A stretch of DNA of 40,769 nucleotides from a virus. A program made the position numbers and the translations under genes. Location of the stretch: positions 1-40,769 of IMG/VR virus record IMGVR_UViG_3300009149_000098. One strand, written 5' to 3'. Positions 10,015-16,390 of this stretch are shown here, in pieces (within the stretch, counting starts at the first letter, position 1; every line of letters starts with the position of its first letter). A model generated the notes under the pieces. That model saw nothing but the letters and a program-made list of their open reading frames with translations, was not told where the DNA came from and ran no database searches.

Positions 10015-10053
10015 ATTATATTCTGATTATATATATAGAAATAAGGAAGGCAA
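10015..10053 (-). promoter_or_regulatory. Candidate sigma70-like promoter for the 89-aa gene
   Basis: On the minus strand TTGCCT (10048-10053), a 16-nt spacer and TATAAT (10026-10031). A second TATAAT is at 10015-10020. The surrounding 129-nt gap is AT-rich and otherwise empty. Host sigma specificity is unknown. Confidence 0.4.
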
Positions 10054-10088
10054 TCAAATGGTAAGTTTATTTGGAATATTTTCACCCG

Positions 10089-10099
10089 CCTGATTCAGG
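10089..10099. repeat. Short palindrome at the stop of the 174-aa gene
   Basis: CCTGA-T-TCAGG overlaps the TGA stop at 10095-10097. Stem of five pairs; no T-tract follows directly. Possibly a weak 3'-end hairpin. Confidence 0.35.
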
Positions 10100-10619
10100 A
10101 ATCAACTACAGACCCATACTTAGAGACCAACTGTAAATAAGTCTTATACTCATCACTGTCTGCTACATCAGGTTCCACAATAGACAACGAAACAACGTTA
10201 GGCTCCTCTTGGGATTCTTCCTCTTGGGATTCTTCCTCTTGGGATTCTTCCTCTTGGGATTCTTCCTCTTGAGATTCTTCCTCTTGGGCTGTTAATCCAA
10301 CAGGGGGCGTCGATGCGCCCACAGGATCCCCAGTCATCGCGCCAAAGATATTTCGATAAAGAGTACAAAATACCTTACTCTCATAATCCTGAAAAATTAA
10401 ATCTTGAACAAAGCCAATCCATCGCGACTTATCGGGAAGACCCACCCAAGAGACCTCTCGATTTCCCCAGAAAATAAAAAAAGCGTCATCGCTCTCAATT
10501 CTCTCAATAATTTTCCTCTTGCTCTCTGCTACCTTTTCCTCATAACTCGCCTGCTTCTCAATATTCTTTTGATTCTTCAAGAGATCTTCCTTTGTTTTAT
10601 TTACTCTCTTTTTTGACAT
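10095..10619 (-). CDS. Small protein with EEESQ repeat tail
   Basis: 174 residues from ATG 10619; a TTG immediately upstream is a possible alternative. GGAG lies 10 nt before the ATG. Residues 1-45 are a Lys/Glu-rich helix. Residues about 48-95 (FFIFWGNREVSWVGLP then QDLIFQDYESKVF) resemble the core of the downstream 89-aa protein, so the two are probably ancient duplicates. Residues about 112-140 are five tandem EEESQ units ending in EEP, encoded by a 15-bp tandem repeat. It is the first gene after the strong terminator/promoter at 10656-10740. Function unknown; acidic repeat tails are often flexible linkers. Confidence 0.75.
   Translation of the reverse strand: MSKKRVNKTKEDLLKNQKNIEKQASYEEKVAESKRKIIERIESDDAFFIFWGNREVSWVGLPDKSRWIGFVQDLIFQDYESKVFCTLYRNIFGAMTGDPVGASTPPVGLTAQEEESQEEESQEEESQEEESQEEESQEEPNVVSLSIVEPDVADSDEYKTYLQLVSKYGSVVDS
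10205..10288. repeat. 15-bp tandem repeat encoding EEESQ
   Basis: Five units of CCTCTTGGGATTCTT (plus-strand view) and a partial sixth; the fifth unit carries a single G-to-A change that leaves the amino acid unchanged (Gln). Near-perfect identity at DNA level points to recent slippage expansion. Confidence 0.9.
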
Positions 10620-10655
10620 CAACCTTCTACTCCATTCTAGTTAAAGTTCTTTAAT

Positions 10656-10716
10656 TAATCCATAACACTGTTGTCAACTCCTAAAAAAAAATCCATAACA
10701 ACAGTGTTATGGATTA
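10656..10716. repeat. 19-bp perfect inverted repeat around the terminator
   Basis: Arm TAATCCATAACACTGTTGT at 10656-10674 and its exact reverse complement at 10698-10716, separated by 23 bp. The right arm abuts and overlaps the -10 box of a candidate promoter, and its outer part also forms the terminator stem. It may be an operator, an alternative (antiterminator-type) RNA fold, or both. Confidence 0.8.
10683..10715 (-). terminator. Intrinsic terminator after the 902-aa gene
   Basis: Minus-strand RNA forms an 11-bp stem, AATCCATAACA (10715-10705) with TGTTATGGATT (10700-10690), a 4-nt loop and a following run of T residues (nine As on the plus strand, 10683-10691). It lies about 40 nt after the stop of the 902-aa gene. 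This is the clearest rho-independent terminator in the window. Confidence 0.85.
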
Positions 10717-10740
10717 TAAGCATCAATTATGCATTTTCAA
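10713..10740 (-). promoter_or_regulatory. Sigma70-like promoter overlapping the terminator
   Basis: Minus strand: TTGAAA (10735-10740), 16-nt spacer, perfect TATAAT (10713-10718). The predicted start is near 10706, inside the terminator. A transcript starting there lacks the left half of the terminator stem and should pass through, while transcripts from upstream should stop. Confidence 0.6.
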
Positions 10741-10753
10741 GGGCTAATTAAAA

Positions 10754-13462
10754 TTAACCACCCTGAGTACCGACAATTGTACCAGCACCATCAGTACCTT
10801 TAGTCGCCGCCTGGACAACCCTAAGATCGCCAGAAGCATCAATCCAAAGAGTATATGCATTTCCGCCCTGATCATACATCACAATCTCTGACGCAAGGTT
10901 CGTGCCCCCTCCATCAAAGAGAACCAGGGAATTCAAAGTGGTATCGGTAGAGGCACCAATAATCACCTGACCACGAGCCGCTGCAGTACCCGGAGTCGCA
11001 ACGATATTTGCCGAAGCCGTACTCGAGGAAAGATTCAACTGCGATGCACCAGTTACACCCATCGTTCCAGAAGTGGTTGTGATATTTGATGCACCAAACA
11101 CATCCACAGAGAAACCACCTCCCGTTGAGTCAATCGTAATGGGGCCACCCACACTATCCATGTCGATACCATTGCTGCCAGAAGAAATCGTGACACCACC
11201 CGCAACGTTGGAAGCATAAAGATAGATTGCCGTAGCAGAGGCTTCAATAGTTTGAAGATCAATTGAGTTCGTCTGAGTTGCACCACCAAGAGTCAACACT
11301 CCAGTGGTGGATGTGATGTTACATGCAGTGGTGACATCTACAGAGAAGCCACCAGCCGTCGTATCAAAAGTATACGAACCACCAGTGCTGTCAAAGTCAA
11401 ATCCGCTACTCCCACAGATCATAGTGATCCCGCCAGCACCAGTATTGGCGTTTAAATAAATAGAGTCAGCAGTTCCCTCAGTGCTTTGGATATTTACAGC
11501 ATTCGCCTGGGTCGCACCGCCAATTGTCAAATCTCCAGAAGTCGTGGTGAAATTAGAAGCACCAAGAGCATCCAAAGAAATCCCACCAGAAGACGCATCA
11601 ATCGTCACAGCCCCAAGGGAGTTTAAATCAAACGCGGCAGCTGCCATGTTGATTCCACCTGCTGCTGCTGCACCATGAGTCTGGCCTCCGGCCTCCAATA
11701 AGTAATACCCATTTGCACCTGCAGAACCACTGGCTTCACTTTCTGCTTCGGAAACCAAGATAGTATAATTTCCACCACGCCCAGAGGTTGAACCCACAAT
11801 CCCTGCAGCACCACCAGTTCCTGTCGTGAAACTAAAGTCAGTACCAGCACCACCGACATTCGCACCACCCGAGGCACCACCAACACCGCCGACAAACAAG
11901 ACATCGCCAGCAGCGCCACCGTTTGAAGTGTTTCCTGCTCCACCTGCAGAGATAGTGACCGTTAAGGTTCCACTGTCTCCAGCACCGTTACCTGCCGAAG
12001 CACCACCCGCACCAAGTAAGAAATCCACAGAACCACCAGCAGCACCTGATGCCCCACTGTCAGCTCCACCTGTTCCCGTCTGGAACGTCATGCCACATGC
12101 ATTAGTGTCGTCTACACCATCAATAGTTCTAATGAGATAATCCGCAGTGTTTGTGCTCTCATTAGTCAAATTCATTCGAACTGTCGGCTGCTCACCGATT
12201 ACAATTGCTTCATCAAAATTTGGATCAATCTTGACACCATAAGATAATCCCGCTCCCGCATTTAATTTACCAAATAAATCAATTGCGGAAAAACTAGATG
12301 CACTACTTAAGGAGGTCATTTGAGAGTAATCAACTCGAACACCTGTATGAACACCTGTTGCAGCGATCTCTTGGAAGTCGATCGCTAACTGAGGAGCATT
12401 TTCAGCCGCCACGTTCGGAGCCAATGCAATCATTCCGCCTACAGTGGAGGAGTCTCCTGCCATTGTAATAGGACCCAAGTCTTGGGTGATTGATCTTCCT
12501 GCAGTATACGCACCATCCAATGTAACAGACAATGCGCCAGAGTTAAGCGATCCATCTTTAGTAATCTGGATCGCAGGGTTTCCCACACCATCTAAATAAA
12601 ACAATTCGGGATCGCCAGCATCACTACCAGAATAAATAAATCCAGCGCCTGAAACCAAAGATGGATCGCTCTCCAAATCCAATCGGACGCGACTCGCTCT
12701 AAACGGGATAGATTCCGTGATCGTTGCAGCTGTTAGTCCTGGCTCAGAAGCCGAGGCTCCCGCCACCATTTCTCCAGCACTCTCGTCCCAAATGACACCA
12801 GTGTATCCCTGAGAAAACAAACTATATTCACTGGTGTTATCCGGAGTAGTGGTCCATCCAGAAACTGTCGCAACCTTTGTCGCGCCTACATAATCAGTGA
12901 TTTGGCGAACTTGGTTGGGTCCAGTTCCATCAGTGATCTTAAGCCACCACCCGTTATAGAAATCATCAGTGGCGCTCGATCCAGCCGCTAATGTAATAGT
13001 CGTAGCGGCACCTGCCTGGGCTACTCCTGTAACACTTGCGCTCATGCCTCCTGATACAATATTGCCCGTCCCGGCATCATTCTCTGCTTGACTACGTTGA
13101 GATAGCCAACCAGTATCCACATCTGCCGTCCCCGCTCCATCATTCAAAAGAATAATGTTATCTTGGATATCAACAGTGGAGACCGAGGCGGTAAAAGAAG
13201 TCCCATTCACAGTAAAGTTCTCAGTAACTGTTAAACTACCCGCGACAGTCGCTGTAACTCCAGATGATCCAACAGTCAACGCTGTGGCCGTTGTATTACC
13301 AATCAACAAAATCCCGGCTGAATCTCTGTCGAGAGCAGCCATAGTTAAAGTTGCTTCACCCGCTCGAACTGTTTGAGCGTTGCCATCTAATCTGCCGTGA
13401 GTAGTTAAAGAAGGGTTAGAGGACGCAAATCCCGCTCCCCCATGAATGACTAAAAAAGACAT
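10754..13462 (-). CDS. Long fibre-like protein with Gly-rich and 78-residue repeats
   Basis: 902 residues; ATG at 13462 with AGGAG 8 nt upstream. Order: N-terminal strand-rich region with TVNGTSF and TVDIQDNIILLNDG (1-110), typical of phage structural proteins; a DDFYNGW module (152-215); a beta region (220-450); a Gly/Ala-rich stretch (about 463-607, many GGAGG-type clusters); 78-residue repeats (from 626, 704 and 782); and a C-terminal tag (about 868-902, WIDASGDLR ... VGTQGG) shared with the 529-aa protein. The composition suggests a trimeric, elongated, fibre-type virion protein. It is followed by the strongest terminator in the window, suggesting heavy transcription of the preceding unit. 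Exact family not recognised. Confidence 0.85.
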   Translation of the reverse strand: MSFLVIHGGAGFASSNPSLTTHGRLDGNAQTVRAGEATLTMAALDRDSAGILLIGNTTATALTVGSSGVTATVAGSLTVTENFTVNGTSFTASVSTVDIQDNIILLNDGAGTADVDTGWLSQRSQAENDAGTGNIVSGGMSASVTGVAQAGAATTITLAAGSSATDDFYNGWWLKITDGTGPNQVRQITDYVGATKVATVSGWTTTPDNTSEYSLFSQGYTGVIWDESAGEMVAGASASEPGLTAATITESIPFRASRVRLDLESDPSLVSGAGFIYSGSDAGDPELFYLDGVGNPAIQITKDGSLNSGALSVTLDGAYTAGRSITQDLGPITMAGDSSTVGGMIALAPNVAAENAPQLAIDFQEIAATGVHTGVRVDYSQMTSLSSASSFSAIDLFGKLNAGAGLSYGVKIDPNFDEAIVIGEQPTVRMNLTNESTNTADYLIRTIDGVDDTNACGMTFQTGTGGADSGASGAAGGSVDFLLGAGGASAGNGAGDSGTLTVTISAGGAGNTSNGGAAGDVLFVGGVGGASGGANVGGAGTDFSFTTGTGGAAGIVGSTSGRGGNYTILVSEAESEASGSAGANGYYLLEAGGQTHGAAAAGGINMAAAAFDLNSLGAVTIDASSGGISLDALGASNFTTTSGDLTIGGATQANAVNIQSTEGTADSIYLNANTGAGGITMICGSSGFDFDSTGGSYTFDTTAGGFSVDVTTACNITSTTGVLTLGGATQTNSIDLQTIEASATAIYLYASNVAGGVTISSGSNGIDMDSVGGPITIDSTGGGFSVDVFGASNITTTSGTMGVTGASQLNLSSSTASANIVATPGTAAARGQVIIGASTDTTLNSLVLFDGGGTNLASEIVMYDQGGNAYTLWIDASGDLRVVQAATKGTDGAGTIVGTQGG
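11024..11587 (-). repeat. 78-residue tandem repeats within the 902-aa protein
   Basis: Copies start at residues 626, 704 and 782 (GGISLDALGASNFTTTSG, GGFSVDVTTACNITSTTG, GGFSVDVFGASNITTTSG), a regular spacing of 78 residues (234 bp). The third is cut short after about 30 residues. Likely stacked beta-strand shaft segments. Confidence 0.8.
12818..13009 (-). other. DDFYNGW module, copy in the 902-aa protein
   Basis: Residues about 152-215: ATDDFYNGWWLKITDG, ITDYVGATKVATV and a W.TTPD.TSEYSL ending. Best preserved of the three clear copies. Confidence 0.75.
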
Positions 13463-13486
13463 GATATTATCTCCTAATTCTGTTTA

Positions 13487-14026
13487 TTAAGCAGGCGGAT
13501 TTGATTGTATTGATTGTCCATCTAAAACAATTGCGGCTTTTAATCCTGCAGATGCACCAGCCCACGGATGAACTTGATTAAATACATCCTGCCAGTTCTC
13601 ATCCCCTCCGCTAATATTCACAGAATGGAGGTCTAATTCAATATTATTTCGATCTCTGTGCATAAAATCATACAGAGATGCAAGCCCAACTCGATAACAA
13701 ATTTGGACATCTTCACCCACAGGTCCACCCTCAGTTAATGTCAACGTCACCTCGTCAGTCCCTTGACCAGATGTAGTAGCAGCAATTGTCGTTCCGTCTG
13801 CCTTTAATAGAAATACATTTCCAGATAAATCTTTCGCATCTCCATACGCAAAAAACTTATATGCTCCACCTGTCTCCTTTACCTTCACCGTGTCTCCGAT
13901 ATTCCATTCACCGACAGTATTAACCACTACACGATGGATACGCTCGCTTGTTGACGTTTGCCCAATTGGCAAATTGTTCTGAATCCGAAGACAAGCATAA
14001 ACCGGATCACTGTTTGAATATGGCAT
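13487..14026 (-). CDS. Hypothetical 179-aa virion-region protein
   Basis: 179 residues; ATG at 14026 with a strong GGGAGG 6-7 nt upstream, implying efficient translation. Predicted mainly beta with a DTVKVKE segment early and a helical region near the end (YDFMHRDRNN). It sits between two fibre-like proteins that share a C-terminal tag, so it may be a fibre-associated or adaptor protein. No family recognised. Confidence 0.75.
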   Translation of the reverse strand: MPYSNSDPVYACLRIQNNLPIGQTSTSERIHRVVVNTVGEWNIGDTVKVKETGGAYKFFAYGDAKDLSGNVFLLKADGTTIAATTSGQGTDEVTLTLTEGGPVGEDVQICYRVGLASLYDFMHRDRNNIELDLHSVNISGGDENWQDVFNQVHPWAGASAGLKAAIVLDGQSIQSNPPA

Positions 14027-14073
14027 AATGGTCCTCCCTTATAAAATTCTCTAAATCACTCTAATATTCTAAC

Positions 14074-14104
14074 AAGAAAAAATATTATGTATAGATTTTT
14101 TCTT
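14074..14104. repeat. AT-only inverted repeat in the gap after the 529-aa gene
   Basis: Arms AAGAAAAAAT (14074-14083) and ATTTTTTCTT (14095-14104) around an 11-nt loop, in the 99-nt gap between the 529-aa and 179-aa genes. Could be a weak bidirectional terminator; the stem has only two G-C pairs. Confidence 0.5.
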
Positions 14105-14125
14105 AATGCTGTCTAAATATATTCC

Positions 14126-15715
14126 TTATCCACCTTGCGCACCAACCACCTCACCATCGGAACTACTTGTCGGAGCACCGCTTTTCATTCGAAGTTGGCT
14201 CCCATCTACCCAAAAATGATAATCTCCCATAATCAGATGTGGACCATTCCATGCCCCGGCCCCTCCAGTATAGTTTGTTGCTTCGTCAGCAATTACAATA
14301 TCTCCCTCAAAGCGCCCAGCAGGTGTCCCAATATTCCCCCTATCAGGATCCACTAGCGCATCTGTTGATCTTACTCTGAATTTCTCATTTGCAAATGGCC
14401 CAACGGTGTCTCCAATAACTACCTCATGGGCAGAACCCAGAGTAGGTCTCAAATATGATCCTGCATTTGTCCATTGACCAACGACAACCCCCGCTGCCAA
14501 TTCATCAATTGCACCTTGTACATCTGAAGATGTTAAGCCTGATGTTGTATTATCATAAAAATCCAATGAAGAAATATTATCAAGAGTCCTACTAAAAGTC
14601 CCCAAGAAAGACCCAAATCCGCTTTGGTCATCAATCACGGCAGCTGTGCTCTTCATAAAAGCACTATACACGCCACCAATCGCAGAAGATACAGCCCCAG
14701 ATGCTGCAGACGCTCCTCCATATGCCGTAACATCAAGGGCACCCGCAGCGCCTATATTAATTGATTGGTTTATACTCAAAACACTCCCATATAACTGAAG
14801 ATTAAAAGTGCCACCTGTAATATCAATCAATGGAGCAGATGCGTTCCCTGCGATGGCACCAAAAGGCTCAATCGTCAACCTATCTCCACCTGTAGATGTA
14901 TAAGCAGGAGTCACCATAGTATTCGCAAGGACAACCCCGTCACCAATGCATGCAGGTAACCCAGTTAACAGTTTAGTTGTCGATAAAATTGTCAAAGTAG
15001 GAGAACCGGGATCTTTTCCTATGAATATCATTTTTGACAAATCATAACTTGCAAATATACCAGCAATGTTTGCTGGGGCGAGAGAGTCGTCTATCTGCAC
15101 AACCACGGGTCCATCAATGAGACCAACTGCAGTATCTATCTCATCCCACGTAGTGTATACGCTCCCCGCAGTGACGCCTCCAGGTTTAAAGACTACATGA
15201 TTTCCACCCGCCACACTTTGGATCGGAATTTGAATATCAAATCTAACAAGTGAAACCTCTCCTAAGAATGAGTCATTAACAAGGTCTCCCCCCCGCCTCT
15301 CTACATAAAATATCAATTCTTCCAAAGAAGACAAAGTGCCTGCAGTGATTGTGAACGCCTTAGATACTTCCTGCCCTACCGTTCCAGGCATAGTGATCGC
15401 CTGGGGTCCAATAGAAGTGAGGGGAGAGTCTCTATTAGTTGGGGGATTAAAGTTATTAAACCCAACGTCAACATAGATATTTCCAGATCCCGCAGAGATC
15501 TGCCTAAATATGACTTTAATCGTCGTATCGAGAGCACTATCTGAGTTTGGTGGGACGACTGCTCCCTGGAAAAACGATCTTTTATTTACACCATTCACAT
15601 AACGTTGCTGCAAATAAGCCGTGTTCGCACCATCTTCTTGAGTGCGAAGGGATCCATCTGAGGCTCGGTTGACACCTGCTCCTGGGTGAAATACATAGAT
15701 TTCATTTGAAGACAT
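14126..15715 (-). CDS. Tail fibre-like protein with shared C-terminal tag
   Basis: 529 residues; ATG at 15715 with GGAG 7 nt upstream. Residues about 1-170 resemble a beta-sandwich; 170-350 are strand-rich and repetitive. LTSSDVQGAIDEL near residue 400 is a motif I recognise from many phage tail fibres. The C-terminus (FWVDGSQLRM ... VVGAQGG) matches that of the 902-aa protein. Likely a fibre or adhesin subunit; whether the end binds a receptor or trimerises the fibre is not shown by sequence. Confidence 0.8.
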   Translation of the reverse strand: MSSNEIYVFHPGAGVNRASDGSLRTQEDGANTAYLQQRYVNGVNKRSFFQGAVVPPNSDSALDTTIKVIFRQISAGSGNIYVDVGFNNFNPPTNRDSPLTSIGPQAITMPGTVGQEVSKAFTITAGTLSSLEELIFYVERRGGDLVNDSFLGEVSLVRFDIQIPIQSVAGGNHVVFKPGGVTAGSVYTTWDEIDTAVGLIDGPVVVQIDDSLAPANIAGIFASYDLSKMIFIGKDPGSPTLTILSTTKLLTGLPACIGDGVVLANTMVTPAYTSTGGDRLTIEPFGAIAGNASAPLIDITGGTFNLQLYGSVLSINQSINIGAAGALDVTAYGGASAASGAVSSAIGGVYSAFMKSTAAVIDDQSGFGSFLGTFSRTLDNISSLDFYDNTTSGLTSSDVQGAIDELAAGVVVGQWTNAGSYLRPTLGSAHEVVIGDTVGPFANEKFRVRSTDALVDPDRGNIGTPAGRFEGDIVIADEATNYTGGAGAWNGPHLIMGDYHFWVDGSQLRMKSGAPTSSSDGEVVGAQGG

Positions 15716-15748
15716 AAATTCGCTCCATCCTAAAAAAGAATATCATTC

Positions 15749-16357
15749 TTATGTCTGTAACACCCAAGGGATAACAGGATTAAATGGATCTTCTGCAATC
15801 TGACCAAATACAATAAAACCAGGGCCAGAAAAACCCAAAGATACCGACACCAATGACACCCAGGCATTTAAACCATTGTCGAATCTAAATAATTCATAAC
15901 TTGTTCCACTTCTTTGAATTCGGAGTCCACTATCTGCACCGCTTGCTGGATCCACTAATATATCCGAGACAGAGACTGCCCCCAGCGAAGCCGTTGCTTT
16001 TTGGTATGTAATAGATGTCGCCAGTGGTGCCACTCTTAATCGGACATCCACACCATATAGAGATTCGCCTAGTCCCGTTTTTTGAGCGCTCCTCCATCCA
16101 AGGAATGATACAATAGCTTGATCAGGGTCGTTGAAAACATCCTTATAGAAAATAGATGTATCAAAGTTGCTTCCCCCGGGTGCCGTTATTTTCCCATCTG
16201 AGGTCACCAGCACGGAATCCCCATCGTCATCCACCAACTCAGGATATACGCCATCTGTAGGAACGCCGATTGTAATGCCAACTGACCCATTTAACTGAGA
16301 TGCCCATCTCGCAGAATTGAGAGTTGGCGCTGGGAATGTATCTGTGATTATTGGCAT
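15749..16357 (-). CDS. Hypothetical 202-aa beta-rich protein
   Basis: 202 residues from ATG 16357, preceded by AGAAG at 6-8 nt. The frame is open upstream to 16423, but that extension would overlap the previous gene and run through palindrome copy 3, so the shorter start is chosen. The sequence starts DTFPAPTLNSARWASQLNG and looks like a jelly-roll (concanavalin/LamG-like) fold, similar in style to the C-terminal part of the 987-aa protein (region with YDVDQSLFVTILEV). Probably a carbohydrate-facing tail protein; not assigned to a family. Confidence 0.7.
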   Translation of the reverse strand: MPIITDTFPAPTLNSARWASQLNGSVGITIGVPTDGVYPELVDDDGDSVLVTSDGKITAPGGSNFDTSIFYKDVFNDPDQAIVSFLGWRSAQKTGLGESLYGVDVRLRVAPLATSITYQKATASLGAVSVSDILVDPASGADSGLRIQRSGTSYELFRFDNGLNAWVSLVSVSLGFSGPGFIVFGQIAEDPFNPVIPWVLQT

Positions 16358-16367
16358 TGCTTCTTCT

Positions 16368-16390
16368 AAAAGTTTAGAGTCTAAAGTTTT
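16368..16390. repeat. Intergenic palindrome copy 3 (mismatch variant)
   Basis: Arms AAAAGTTTAGA and TCTAAAGTTTT around central G 16379, with one G/G mismatch (16372 versus 16386). Its right end overlaps the TAA stop of the 987-aa gene (16390-16392); its left end is 10 nt before the 202-aa gene start. Confidence 0.85.

Noticed and set aside
10026-10040. T4-type late promoter (TATAAATA) at the TATATATA run
   Set aside because: Sequence differs from the T4 late consensus and a sigma70-like reading is simpler.
11623-12140. Gly/Pro/Ala-rich frames on both strands
   Set aside because: Shadows of the Gly-rich segment of the 902-aa protein; skewed base composition removes stops in other frames.
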